The notes below the pieces were generated by a model. It worked only from the letters and a program-made list of their open reading frames with translations, was not told where the DNA came from and did no database searches. 64,000 nt of DNA. Source: Curtobacterium sp. A7_M15. Lineage in GTDB: Bacteria > Actinomycetota > Actinomycetes > Actinomycetales > Microbacteriaceae. The translations under genes and the position numbers were made by a program. The stretch is from positions 1 to 64,000 of the forward strand of contig NZ_JAUZED010000005.1 in the NCBI RefSeq assembly GCF_030705415.1, written 5' to 3'. This document shows, piece after piece, positions 16,847 through 25,770 of this stretch. How positions within the stretch are numbered: position 1 is the first letter of the stretch; the number at the start of each line of letters is the position of its first letter.

Positions 16847-18707
16847 CGGTGAGTCCTGTCTGCCACTGGTACATGAACCAATTGTCCTTCGTTTGCTGCC
16901 GCATCCGATCGAACGGGGCGCCAGCCTCCGGGATCTCATCGCCCAGTCCCATCGTCGCTTTCGCGGTGTAGTACTGCGAGGTCGTGTTGTTGTCGAAGTA
17001 CGAGTAGCGACCTTGATCGTTGCCCTCGCGGCCGTCGTACGGGCCGTGGTGCGTGACGCCGTGCAACTCGTCAGCGCCGGACCCTTGCGTTTCGGAGCTG
17101 AAGTCATGGGCGTCCCAGGACGGGTCCGTAGGGTCCTGACGGCCCGACAGGTTCTGTCCCGTGATCGCCCACCCGTCCTTCGCACCCTGGCTTGCGAACA
17201 CCTCGCCCCTCGGTACCTGCAGCGCCTCGGCGTTCGGCGCCACATCCGTGACTCCTGCGGACCCGAGGAGCACGACGTGGTCAGCGTGTGTCTTCGTCAG
17301 GGCGATGGTCGCCACGTTGGTGCCGTAGGAGTGTCCGACGACCGACAGGTCGGCGTCCCTACCCGACGCTGCCCGGACCGCGTCGAAGCCGTTCAGATCG
17401 GTGGCGAGGGCGTCAGCGCCCGTGTGGGCGCGTCCGTTGGCCACGACCGAGGCGAACGACAGGTCGTCGGCCATCGGGCCGTGGTAACCGATCCATGACA
17501 CCACCGCGACGTCAGAGGGCAGGACACCGCCCACCGCGGCTTGACGACTGCGCATCCCCTCGGCGATCGTCGCGTAGTTGCTCACGGTCCCGTCCTGGTA
17601 CGTCGCCGTGTTCATGCCAGGCACGATGTACGTCACGTGTGCAGCTGTGTCCATGTCACCGGCGACGATCTGCGCCAGCGGCGGCCTGTCATCGACGAGC
17701 GAGATGAGCGAGACGGCCTTCGTCTTCAACGTGTCCTGAATGTTCTGGTACCCGTCGCGCTGCCGCTGCCAGGTCTGCAGTTGCGCTCTCGCAGCCGCGG
17801 CAGCCGCAGGGCTCGAGGCGTTCTTCAACTGCTTCTCCCAGTACGACGTCTTCTTGTTCGCTTCGGTCAACTTGCTCGTGAGCACCCTCTTGTTCGCTCG
17901 CGCCCTCGCCCAGTAGGCGACGCCGTTCAGGTTCCCGAGCGCCGCCGGGATAGCCGCGACGAACGCATCCTGCTCAGCAGAGTGCGCACCGTCCGGACCG
18001 GACATCGCCGACCACCACGCCGCCACGTCCTTCGCGTCCATACGCGCCAAGCGTGCAGCAATCGTCGGGTCGTCCTCCAACGCGGCGATCGACTCCTTGT
18101 CGAGCGAGCCGAGCCACGTGAGGAACTGCCCGTCGCTCATCTTCGCCACGGCCGCGGCAGACTTCAGCTTCCCGACGACCTCCGGTGCTTCCAGAGCCGA
18201 GGCAACCTGTCGATCGGCAGCGTCGCGCCGCGTCACCAGCTCTTCCCACTGCGCCGACAACCGTCCCTGGAGCCCGGCAAGGCTCGCGGCTCCGTTCTGC
18301 AACTGGTGCAGCTTCGTCGTGTCGGACTCCACCGCGTCCGCGCTCTCGACAGCCTGGGTCGCGGAGCGGATCGCGCGGGCGTTCGCCGCGACGTCGTCGG
18401 CCGCACTCTGCTGGGCAGTCTGTACGCGCTGCGCTTCGTCCTGGATCCGCTGGACCTCACTCGCGTAGGTGTCCAAGGCCGACGCGGCCTCATCGAGTCG
18501 CGCCGCGGTTCGCTGCGCACTCGCCGGCACCGTCGCCGCCACCGAGACGAACCGCTCCTGCGCCTTCCCGGTCCACCCCGACTGCGCCGCCTCAGCAGCG
18601 TCCACCACGTGTCGAGCCCCCGCACGGACCGCGTCAGCGTGCTGCGTGTGCAGGCGTGCGAGCCGACGGATCCCGTCCGGGTCACCCGCTGTCGGATCGG
18701 CGGTCAT
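16830..18707 (-). CDS. WXG-hairpin protein with DUF1023-type alpha/beta hydrolase domain
   Basis: 625 aa with no cleavable signal peptide. Residues about 1-110 form a helical hairpin with a WXG motif (SGWTGKAQERF) followed by a coiled-coil stretch rich in Ala, Gln and Glu, as in LXG or WXG substrates of type VII secretion. The C-terminal half is a DUF1023-like alpha/beta hydrolase with nucleophile elbow VVGHSYGTN near residue 457 and a late His in VTHHGPYDG. The start overlaps the upstream small gene by ATGA. Substrate unknown; it may be an exported esterase or lipase effector. Five lipoproteins follow in the same operon. Confidence 0.85.
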   Translation of the reverse strand: MTADPTAGDPDGIRRLARLHTQHADAVRAGARHVVDAAEAAQSGWTGKAQERFVSVAATVPASAQRTAARLDEAASALDTYASEVQRIQDEAQRVQTAQQSAADDVAANARAIRSATQAVESADAVESDTTKLHQLQNGAASLAGLQGRLSAQWEELVTRRDAADRQVASALEAPEVVGKLKSAAAVAKMSDGQFLTWLGSLDKESIAALEDDPTIAARLARMDAKDVAAWWSAMSGPDGAHSAEQDAFVAAIPAALGNLNGVAYWARARANKRVLTSKLTEANKKTSYWEKQLKNASSPAAAAAARAQLQTWQRQRDGYQNIQDTLKTKAVSLISLVDDRPPLAQIVAGDMDTAAHVTYIVPGMNTATYQDGTVSNYATIAEGMRSRQAAVGGVLPSDVAVVSWIGYHGPMADDLSFASVVANGRAHTGADALATDLNGFDAVRAASGRDADLSVVGHSYGTNVATIALTKTHADHVVLLGSAGVTDVAPNAEALQVPRGEVFASQGAKDGWAITGQNLSGRQDPTDPSWDAHDFSSETQGSGADELHGVTHHGPYDGREGNDQGRYSYFDNNTTSQYYTAKATMGLGDEIPEAGAPFDRMRQQTKDNWFMYQWQTGLTGDPTL

Positions 18708-18985
18708 CCGAGCCTCGCCGCCAGACCCGCGTCCGCCTGCTCCAGCTCCGAAGCGGCGTCCTGCACGAACTGGCTCAGCGTGTCCGCATCGTCACCGAGC
18801 GAGCGGACCATCGCGTCCTGCGCCCGCGCCGACGACGTGAACGCCGACGCCACGACATCGGACCCCAAACACCCGCCGTCGGCCTCCGAGAGCGCACGCT
18901 CGGAACCGAACTCCGCCGCCGCGCTCTTCGCCTTCGACGCCACCGAGTGCATCGCCGATGCATCGACCGTCAGATCCCCCAACAC
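18704..18985 (-). CDS. WXG100-like small helical protein
   Basis: 93-aa all-helical protein with the size and hydrophobic spacing of ESAT-6/WXG100 proteins, but no WXG; the turn region reads GGCLGSDVVASAF. Starts at GTG 18985 after a GGGGGC site and overlaps the hydrolase gene by ATGA. A pairing partner for the hydrolase's N-terminal hairpin is the natural inference, as WXG100 proteins often act as dimers guiding export. Confidence 0.7.
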   Translation of the reverse strand: MLGDLTVDASAMHSVASKAKSAAAEFGSERALSEADGGCLGSDVVASAFTSSARAQDAMVRSLGDDADTLSQFVQDAASELEQADAGLAARLG

Positions 18986-19259
18986 TGCCCCCTTCGCCCC
19001 TCAACGCCCCGCCAGCATAGCCTGATATGTCAGCCGCGTGGTACAGCTCTCCCGGATCCGTGGTGATCGGCGCACTCCGTGAGCAGAAATCGTCGGGTTC
19101 GTCACCTCCACTCGACCGTTTCTGCTCCGTCACGTGACGCAAACCGGGCCCGGCACCCGCGCACCCACCCGCGCGCCCCTCACCCCGCACCCACCCCCCC
19201 CCACTCCGTAACACGCAATTTACTTTCAGCACTGGCCACTCCGCCTGCAATGCGCTTTC
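18986..19259. promoter_or_regulatory. Divergent intergenic region with hairpin and direct repeats
   Basis: 274 bp between the WXG-like gene and the RpiR regulator. It holds an imperfect inverted repeat (GAGCAGAAA near 19080, TTTCTGCTC near 19119) and, near the regulator, two direct copies of GCAAT-N3-CTTTCA at 19215-19228 and 19247-19260, 32 bp apart, which are candidate regulator sites. A run of C at 19194-19202 is also present. Confidence 0.55.
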
Positions 19260-20156
19260 ATGGAGCGCATGACCATCGCCGACCGCACCGACCGCGCCGA
19301 CGCGTTCGCCCTCGTCCGGACCCAGTCCGGCACGATGCCCACGAGCATGCGCGCGATCGCCGACGCCGTCCTCGAGGACCCCGGCACCGCGGCCACCACG
19401 AGCGCCGCCGAGCTCGCCGACCGCGCCGGCGTCTCCCCCGCCACCGTCTCCCGCTTCGCCCAGCACCTCGGGTTCGCGAACTTCGCCGCACTCCAGCGCA
19501 GCATGACCCGGGCCGTCGAGCGGGGCATCCACGAACGCCGCGAGACCGAGATCCACGCAGGCGTCAGCGTCGACGACGACGTCACCACCGTCATCGCGAA
19601 GGTCACCGAGGACGTCCGCGCCGTCATGAGCGACACCCGCGCCACGCTCGATCCGTTCGCTCTCGAGGCCGCCGCGGTCCGCATCAGCGAAGCCCGCCGC
19701 GTCGTCCTGTACGGCGTCGGCGCGAGCGGCATCGTCGCCCGCGACCTCCACCTGAAGCTCGAACGCATCGGCATCGCGAGCTCGATCGCGGACGACCCGC
19801 ACAACGCCCTGACCCTCGCGAGCGTCCTCGGCCCGAAGGACGTCCTCGTCATCACGAGCCACTCGGGCACCACCGTCGAAGCCCTCGAGGTCGCCGCCGA
19901 AGCCAAGATGCACGAGGCCACCGTCGTCGCCGTCACCGGCCACGCCACCTCGCCGCTGACCCACCACACCGACCACGTGCTGCTCGGCGTCGCCGGCGCC
20001 GAGAGCGACCTCCGCCCCGCCGCGATGGGCAGCCGCATGAGTCAGCTCGCCATCGTCGACGCCCTGTTCATCGTCGTCGCGCAGCGCACCGACGAACGCT
20101 CCCGCCCGCTCCTCGCACGCAGCCGTCACGCGGTCCGCACGCACCACCGTCCCTGA
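19260..20156 (+). CDS. RpiR/MurR-family transcriptional regulator with SIS domain
   Basis: 298 aa (295 if ATG 19269 is used). The N-terminal RpiR helix-turn-helix is seen in TSAAELADRAGVSPATVSRFAQHLGFANFAALQ. A C-terminal SIS sugar-phosphate isomerase fold (about 120-270) includes VVLYGVGASGIVARDL and VLVITSHSGTTVEAL, the two Ser/Gly-rich ligand loops. It precedes murQ by 10 bp and a PTS permease, so the effector is probably MurNAc-6-phosphate and the targets this operon. ATG 19260 overlaps a repeated motif, leaving the start uncertain. Confidence 0.9.
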   Translation: MERMTIADRTDRADAFALVRTQSGTMPTSMRAIADAVLEDPGTAATTSAAELADRAGVSPATVSRFAQHLGFANFAALQRSMTRAVERGIHERRETEIHAGVSVDDDVTTVIAKVTEDVRAVMSDTRATLDPFALEAAAVRISEARRVVLYGVGASGIVARDLHLKLERIGIASSIADDPHNALTLASVLGPKDVLVITSHSGTTVEALEVAAEAKMHEATVVAVTGHATSPLTHHTDHVLLGVAGAESDLRPAAMGSRMSQLAIVDALFIVVAQRTDERSRPLLARSRHAVRTHHRP

Positions 20157-20166
20157 ATCGAGCACC

Positions 20167-21081
20167 ATGCACCACCACGACGACCTCCGCGAGGAGCTCA
20201 AGCACCTCGCCACCGAAGCCACCGACTCGTCACTCGACGACATCGACCTGATCTCCACCCTCGAGGCTGCCCAACGCATGAACGCGCTCGACCGCAGCGT
20301 GCCTGCGGCAGTCGAGCCGTGCCTCCCGGCCATCGCCCTCGCCGCCGACTCGATCGCCGCAGCCTTCGGACGCGGCGGCCGCCTCGTCTACGTCGGCGCC
20401 GGCACGCCGGGCCGGCTCGGCGTCCTCGACGCCAGCGAGTGCCCGCCCACCTTCGGCACCGACCCCTCGCAGGTCGTCGGCGTCATCGCCGGCGGCCCCG
20501 TCGCCCTCACCACCGCCGTCGAAGGCGCCGAGGACGACGAAGCAGCGGCCGTCCGCGACCTCGACGCGCTCGGCCTGACGGCCGACGACGTGGTCGTCGG
20601 GATCAGCGCGTCCGGCAGGACGCCCTACGTCATCGCGGCCATCCTGGAGGCGCGGCGCAGGTCCGCCCTGTCCGTCTCCGTCGCGTGCAATCCCGACTCT
20701 GCCGCGGGGCGGGAAGCCGACATCGCCATCGACGTGGTCGTCGGCCCCGAGTTCATCGCCGGATCGACCCGCCTGAAGGCGGGGACCGCGCAGAAGCTCG
20801 TGCTGAACATGCTCACCACGCTCGCGATGGTGCGGTGCAACAAGACGTACGGCAACCGCATGGTCGACGTGCGGGCGACGAACGAGAAGCTCGTCGCGCG
20901 GTCGTTCTCGCTCGTGCAGGACGTGACCGGGGCTGCTTCCTCCGAGGTCGCTGCTGCCCTCGATGCAGCGGACGGCGAGGTGAAGACGGCGATCGCGATG
21001 ATCCTCAGCGGGTCGTCAGCCGCGTCCGTCCGGGCACAGCTCGCCGCCGCCGACGGCTCGCTCCGCGCCGTCATCTCCTGA
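20167..21081 (+). CDS. murQ: N-acetylmuramic acid 6-phosphate etherase
   Basis: 304-aa cytosolic SIS-domain lyase that cleaves the D-lactyl ether of MurNAc-6-phosphate to give GlcNAc-6-phosphate in cell-wall recycling. Diagnostic sequence is VYVGAGTPGRLGVLDASECPPTFGTDPSQVVGVIAGG, followed by VVGISASGRTPYV, ALSVSVACN, VGPEFIAGSTRLKAGTAQKL and NKTYGNRMVDV. The family usually has GAGTSGRLG; here Ser is Pro. Length is normal. It sits between the RpiR regulator and the PTS permease. Confidence 0.95.
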   Translation: MHHHDDLREELKHLATEATDSSLDDIDLISTLEAAQRMNALDRSVPAAVEPCLPAIALAADSIAAAFGRGGRLVYVGAGTPGRLGVLDASECPPTFGTDPSQVVGVIAGGPVALTTAVEGAEDDEAAAVRDLDALGLTADDVVVGISASGRTPYVIAAILEARRRSALSVSVACNPDSAAGREADIAIDVVVGPEFIAGSTRLKAGTAQKLVLNMLTTLAMVRCNKTYGNRMVDVRATNEKLVARSFSLVQDVTGAASSEVAAALDAADGEVKTAIAMILSGSSAASVRAQLAAADGSLRAVIS

Positions 21082-21128
21082 CCCCTTCCCTTCTCAGTCC
21101 GTTTCCTTCCCCCCGAGGAGCACCATCA

Positions 21129-22637
21129 ATGACCGATGCACAGCAACTCGCACAACAGATCCTCGACACCGTCGGTGGGTCCTCGAACATCGCCGACGTC
21201 GAGAACTGCATGACCCGGTTGCGGGTCGAGGTGGCGTCTCCTTCCTCCGTTGATCTGCCTGCGCTCCAAGGCACCGACGGGGTGATGGCCGCGATCGCCG
21301 CGGGGTCGAACCTGCAGATCGTGCTCGGGCCTGGACTCGTGGACCGGGTGGCTGACTCGCTCGAGTCATTGCGTGCTGCTCCTGCTCCGGGTGCGTCCTC
21401 GGCGTCGGTGTCGCCCGAGGAGCTGGCGGCGCGGGGCGCGTCGATCAAGGCATCCGCCCGTGCCCGGTCCGACGGCCGCACCATGCGTGCCATCCGTCGC
21501 ATCTCGGCGATCTTCATCCCGCTCATCCCGGCGCTGATCGCCTGCGGGCTCATCGCCGGGATCAACGGGATCCTGACGAACCTCGGGTGGTTGCCCGGGG
21601 TGACGCCGTTCCTCGGCGTGCTGTCCAGCGGGTTCCTGTCCCTCCTCGCCGTGTTCGTCGGGATGAACGCCGCGAGGGAGTTCGGCGGGACGCCCATCCT
21701 CGGCGGTGCCGTCGGCGGCATCATCGTCGCGGCCGGCGTCGCGAACGTCACCGTGTTCGGCGAGACCCTGGCGCCCGGGCAGGGCGGCGTGCTCGGTGCA
21801 CTGGCCGGCGGCATCCTCGCCGCGTACGTCGAGCGGTTCATGCGGAAGGTCACGCCGGACGTCATCGCGCTCATCGTCGTGCCGACCGTGACCGTGCTCG
21901 TCGCAGGCTCCGTGACGCTCGGGGTCCTGATGTCCGTCGCCGGGGTCGTCTCGGTCGCCATCGGCACCGCGGCCACCTGGCTGCTCGCGAACGGCGGGGC
22001 CTTCGCCGGGTTCATCCTCGGCGGGCTCTTCCTGCCGCTCGTCATGACCGGGATGCACCAGGGGCTCATCCCGATCCACGCCACGCTGATCGAGCAGACC
22101 GGGTGGACCGTGCTGCTGCCGGTGCTGGCGATGGGCGGTGCCGGGCAGATCGGTGCGTGCATCGCGCTGTGGGTGCGGTTCCGATCGAACGAGTCCCTCG
22201 TGCGGACGATCCGTGGGGCGCTGCCGGCCGGGTTCCTCGGGGTCGGCGAGCCGCTGATCTACGGCGTGACACTCCCCCTCGGGCGGCCGTTCATCACGGC
22301 GTGCATCGGTGGGGCGTTCGGCGGCGGGGTCGTCGGGCTGTTCGACCAGCTCGGGCACTCCGTGGGGGCCATCGCCATCGGGGCGTCGGACCTGTCGCTC
22401 ATCCCGCTGTTGAACGGGTCCTCGGGCTACGGCTGGGCGTTGCTCGGGTACGGGTCGGGGCTCGTGGTGGCGTACGTGGTGGGGTTCGTGGCGACGATGG
22501 TGTTCGGGGTGTCGGAGTCGGTGCGGGCTGATCTGGACGCGCAGGCGGCTGCTTCGCCGGGAGACCCGGTCGCGCCGGACGCGCCGCTCGACGTCCCGGT
22601 CACGCCGGTCGCGGCTGTGTCGGGTACCAGCCGCTGA
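21129..22637 (+). CDS. PTS IIBC transporter, probably for N-acetylmuramic acid
   Basis: 502-aa membrane permease of the glucose/sucrose PTS superfamily. The EIIB domain (1-85) carries the phosphorylated Cys in VENCMTRLRV; after a linker, the EIIC domain (from about 110) has around ten helices with the conserved MTGMHQGLIPIHATLIE and LGVGEPLIYGVTLPLGRPF. No EIIA domain is attached, as in MurP-type permeases. GAGGAG before ATG 21129 fixes the start; the longer frame from 20319 is out of register with murQ. The murQ neighbour makes MurNAc uptake and phosphorylation the likely role. Confidence 0.87.
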   Translation: MTDAQQLAQQILDTVGGSSNIADVENCMTRLRVEVASPSSVDLPALQGTDGVMAAIAAGSNLQIVLGPGLVDRVADSLESLRAAPAPGASSASVSPEELAARGASIKASARARSDGRTMRAIRRISAIFIPLIPALIACGLIAGINGILTNLGWLPGVTPFLGVLSSGFLSLLAVFVGMNAAREFGGTPILGGAVGGIIVAAGVANVTVFGETLAPGQGGVLGALAGGILAAYVERFMRKVTPDVIALIVVPTVTVLVAGSVTLGVLMSVAGVVSVAIGTAATWLLANGGAFAGFILGGLFLPLVMTGMHQGLIPIHATLIEQTGWTVLLPVLAMGGAGQIGACIALWVRFRSNESLVRTIRGALPAGFLGVGEPLIYGVTLPLGRPFITACIGGAFGGGVVGLFDQLGHSVGAIAIGASDLSLIPLLNGSSGYGWALLGYGSGLVVAYVVGFVATMVFGVSESVRADLDAQAAASPGDPVAPDAPLDVPVTPVAAVSGTSR

Positions 22638-22731
22638 TCGCTCGTTCCCTCACCGGTGCGTTCGACACCCGTCGATCCACAGCTCGGCGCCTCGGTCATC
22701 GCAGCGATGACCGCCCGAGGAGGATCGAAGT

Positions 22732-23283
22732 GTGGAGGAATGGGAAGCGGACGACGCTCGTCGACGACACATGGCTCGCTTCGGTCGACGCGACACGGCG
22801 CCCGAGCTGGCGTTGCGCCGAGAGCTGCACCGGCGAGGCCGGCGGTTCTTCGTCGACCGGCAGGTCAGCCGGCAGTGCCGCGTTCGACCCGACCTCGTGT
22901 TCCCGCGGGCACGGATCGCCGTCTTCGTAGACGGCTGCTTCTGGCACTACTGCGAGGACCACGCTCACCTGCCGAAGGCGAATGCTGAGCTCTGGCGTCG
23001 GAAGTTGCTCGCCAATCGCCAGCGAGACGCACAGAACCAGGCGATCCTGGTGTCGGAAGGCTGGCGTGTGTTGCGGTTCTGGGAGCACGACCGTCCCACC
23101 AAGGCCGCGGCCTTGGTGGAAGCAGAGCTCGATCGGTGGGCCGCGATCGCCGACACCGGAAGGATGGCGATGGACGAGACCGGGCCCCGACATCTCGTGA
23201 CTGTGACTCGCGCACCCTCTTCGTCGTTCACACGACAATGCGTCAGCATGACGGAGGACGCAATCCCCTCTTCAGTTCAGTAG
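22732..23283 (+). CDS. vsr: Very short patch repair endonuclease (orphan Vsr)
   Basis: 183-aa Vsr-type endonuclease, which nicks at T:G mismatches arising from 5-methylcytosine deamination. Visible motifs are RRDTAPELALRRELHRRGRRF, RVRPDLVFPRARIAVFVDGCFWHYCEDHAHLPK (catalytic Asp and metal-site His), the W-x-KL-x-N-x-xRD region and VLRFWEHD. GAGGAGGA lies 7 nt before GTG 22732. About 35 residues beyond the usual end are unmatched. No cytosine-5 methylase is in the window, which is unusual for vsr. First gene of the accessory island. Confidence 0.88.
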   Translation: MEEWEADDARRRHMARFGRRDTAPELALRRELHRRGRRFFVDRQVSRQCRVRPDLVFPRARIAVFVDGCFWHYCEDHAHLPKANAELWRRKLLANRQRDAQNQAILVSEGWRVLRFWEHDRPTKAAALVEAELDRWAAIADTGRMAMDETGPRHLVTVTRAPSSSFTRQCVSMTEDAIPSSVQ

Positions 23284-23292
23284 GAGCCCGAG

Positions 23293-24405
23293 ATGCCTCA
23301 GCCCGCCCAGACCAACGTCACCGAGGAAGAGCGAGCAGCTGTCGAACAGGAGCGCGAGGAGCTCAAAGACTTCGTCAAGAGCTTGACGGGGGACGACATC
23401 AAGTCGGGGAACTGGTTCTCGAAGCTCCTGAGCAACGCGTTGAACGCTTACACGCAGAAGGTGGACGCTCCTTACTTCGAAGAGCGCTACAAGGGAGTCC
23501 CCGCAGACGCTGTAGTCGATCAGAGGGTCAAGATGGCTGCCCGGTACGCCGCGATCGAGGGCGGCCTCTCGGCTGGCGTCTACTCGGCGGCGATCGTCGC
23601 CACATTGGGCACTGTGGGCGGTGCCTCACCGCTGACGCTCCCTGCGGCAGGCGTCACCCTACTCGTGGACGTCGCCTACATCGCTCGCCTGCAATTGCAC
23701 CTCGCCTACGACATCGCCGTCCTGTACCGCGTTCCGATCAACGTCGACGACCCGGATGACCTCTGGAAGCTGGTCCGAGTCGCCTTCACGATTCGGGGCG
23801 CCCAGGCTGTGAGCGAGGGCGTCACCAAGGTGGTCCCAGCATTGGTGAGGCCGCTGGTCAAGGCCTTCTACTCGAAGGCAGTGTTCACGGCTGCACGCAG
23901 CCTGCCTGTCGTTGGAAAGTTCCTTTTGCAGCGGAACGTGGTCAAGATCGGTATTCCCGTTGTCGGAGTGCCGGTGTCGGTCGCACTGAACTACTACTCC
24001 ACGATCATCGCGGGCAAGCACGCTCGCGCTGTCTTCCGGAACGATGCTCGCGTTGACGAGGCCGCGACACGTGCGGTTTCGAGGACGGATCACCCTCGCT
24101 CGGTGCTGTGGGTGGCATGGATGATAGTGCTCGCTGACGGCAGAATCACCGACGACGAGGCTCTGTTCATGCGGAAGTTGGTCGAGCAGTTGCATGATCA
24201 GCACGATCTCGCAGACGAGCAGTTCGCGAACGTCATCGACCTCGACGTCGATGACGTCTGGCGCCGACTCGACCAGGAGACAGGTGACCTCTCAGATCTC
24301 TTCGATGTGACGCTCAAGACCGCGGAGATCGACGGCTCGGTTCACAAGCTGGAGACAGCTGTGCTCGAGGAGCTGCGGGAACGGTACGGTGCTCGGCAGA
24401 GTTGA
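23293..24405 (+). CDS. EcsC-like protein with C-terminal TerB-like domain
   Basis: 370 aa. The N-terminus is charged and helical (EEERAAVEQEREELKDFVKSL); residues about 90-230 are EcsC-like with hydrophobic stretches (GLSAGVYSAAIVATLGTVGG, LTLPAAGVTLLVDVAYI). A C-terminal TerB-like helical domain reads VLWVAWMIVLADGRITDDEALFMRKLV. The Shine-Dalgarno TAGGAG overlaps the vsr stop, so the two genes are coupled. EcsC and TerB modules are both membrane- or stress-associated with unclear biochemistry. A second EcsC-like protein is at 40493-41722. Confidence 0.7.
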   Translation: MPQPAQTNVTEEERAAVEQEREELKDFVKSLTGDDIKSGNWFSKLLSNALNAYTQKVDAPYFEERYKGVPADAVVDQRVKMAARYAAIEGGLSAGVYSAAIVATLGTVGGASPLTLPAAGVTLLVDVAYIARLQLHLAYDIAVLYRVPINVDDPDDLWKLVRVAFTIRGAQAVSEGVTKVVPALVRPLVKAFYSKAVFTAARSLPVVGKFLLQRNVVKIGIPVVGVPVSVALNYYSTIIAGKHARAVFRNDARVDEAATRAVSRTDHPRSVLWVAWMIVLADGRITDDEALFMRKLVEQLHDQHDLADEQFANVIDLDVDDVWRRLDQETGDLSDLFDVTLKTAEIDGSVHKLETAVLEELRERYGARQS

Positions 24406-24529
24406 AGCGAGGAGGAAGACCTTTTCACTCGTCCTCTGGCCGGATCGCTCTCAACGACGCTCCGGCTGCGGGAGAAGCAGCATGTAGCGTTCCGCCCCGG
24501 GTCTGATAGGGGCTCTCAATCCACGGGAG

Positions 24530-24859
24530 ATGAGAGTCATGGGAGCACCGAGGAAGTATCCGAATGTGCCTCGGGAGCGAGCGGTCCGGCTCGCGATGGA
24601 AGCGCGCCGCGACCCGAACACCAAAGCCGGCGCGTTGCGTTGGATCGGAGAGCAGCGGGGCACCGATTTGGAGACGCTGCGGAACTGCGTGCATCAAGCC
24701 GAGATCGATGCCGGTGACCGGCCGGGTGCCACGACCGATGACGCGGCCAGGATCGCGGAGTTGGAGCGTGAGGTCCGGCAGCTGCGACGTGGGAATCAGA
24801 TTCTTAAGTCGGCGCTGGCTTTCTTCGCGGCGGAGCCCGACCGCCCGTCCAGCAGATGA
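24530..24859 (+). CDS. IS3-family OrfA
   Basis: 109 aa (or from ATG 24539), intact. Helix-turn-helix region APRKYPNVPRERAVRLAMEA and TLRNCVHQAEIDAG, followed by leucine-zipper style ARIAELEREVRQLRRGNQILKSALAFFAAEPDR, typical of IS3 OrfA. The end overlaps orfB by ATGA (24856-24859); in intact elements a programmed -1 frameshift yields the OrfAB transposase. Confidence 0.88.
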   Translation: MRVMGAPRKYPNVPRERAVRLAMEARRDPNTKAGALRWIGEQRGTDLETLRNCVHQAEIDAGDRPGATTDDAARIAELEREVRQLRRGNQILKSALAFFAAEPDRPSSR

Positions 24860-25767
24860 CGCAGTTCATCGACACGCATCAACACAAGTTCGGGGTCGAG
24901 CCGACCTGTTGCACGTTGCAGGTCGCCCCGTCGAGCTACTGCGCCGCGAAGCACAGGCGGCCGTCCGCCCGGTCGATCAGCGACGCCGCCCGCACGATCG
25001 AGGTGGAGCGGGTGCCGCAGAAAGTACGGCGTCTACGGCGCGTGGAAGGTGCACGCGCAGTCGCGACGGGAATGCCACAAAGTGGCGCGCTGCACCGTCG
25101 AACGCCTGATGCGGGTCGCCGGCTTGTAGGGCGTCCCGAAGCGGAAGGGCCCGAAGACGACGGTTCAGGGTCCGCTCGGAGAACGACCCGCGGACCTGGT
25201 GCGGCGGGCATTCACGGCGACCGACCCGGAACAGGTCTGGGTTGCGGAGATCACCTACATCCGCACATTCCCCGGTTGGGTCTATGCCGCGTTCGTTCCG
25301 AACGTGTTCTCCCGTCGGATCATGGGCAGTCAGTTGTCGCGGAACATGCGCACCGACCTTATCCTCGACGCCCTCGAGATGGGTATCCGGACCCTGCAAC
25401 GCGAGGGCCGCGACCTGACGAGGCTTCCATCACAGCGACCTCGGAGTCCAATATCGGGCCATCGCTACACGGACCGGCTCGCCGAAGCAGGCGCGGTCGC
25501 GTCCGTCGGGTCCAAGGGCGATTCGTAGACAACGCTCCAGCGGAGTCGGTGAACTCAATCTCCGAAGCCGTACTGATCCGCAACAAATGGCCCGGGAGTG
25601 GCATCGAGGACCTCGAGATCGCTACGGTCGAGTGCATCGACTGGTTCAACCGCCGGCGCCTCCACGGCGAACTCGGCATAGTCCCAACCGACGAGTTCGA
25701 AGACGACCACTACCGGCACGAGTTCGCTCCGACTACCGTCGGAGCGCCATTACCGAGCCTCCACTAA
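24856..25767 (+). pseudogene. IS3-family OrfB transposase, degenerate
   Basis: DDE integrase-type transposase broken by several lesions. It starts FIDTHQHKFGVEPTCCTLQV in frame, shifts near 25010 to KYGVYGAWKVHAQSRRE, meets an in-frame TAG at 25127-25129 (after RVAGL), resumes with GVPKRKGPKTTV and EQVWVAEITYIRT, shifts again around 25430-25480 (HHSDLGVQY then RYTDRLAEAG), and by one base near 25527 (SKGDS / DNAPAES). The first catalytic Asp (normally WVADITY) is Glu. The last part, SGIEDLEIATVECIDWFNRRRLHGELG, is intact. It cannot encode an active transposase. Confidence 0.87.
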
Positions 25768-25770
25768 ACC

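Noticed and set aside
17541-19025. Plus-strand frame opposite the hydrolase
   Set aside because: Shadow of the DUF1023-type and WXG-like genes on the other strand.
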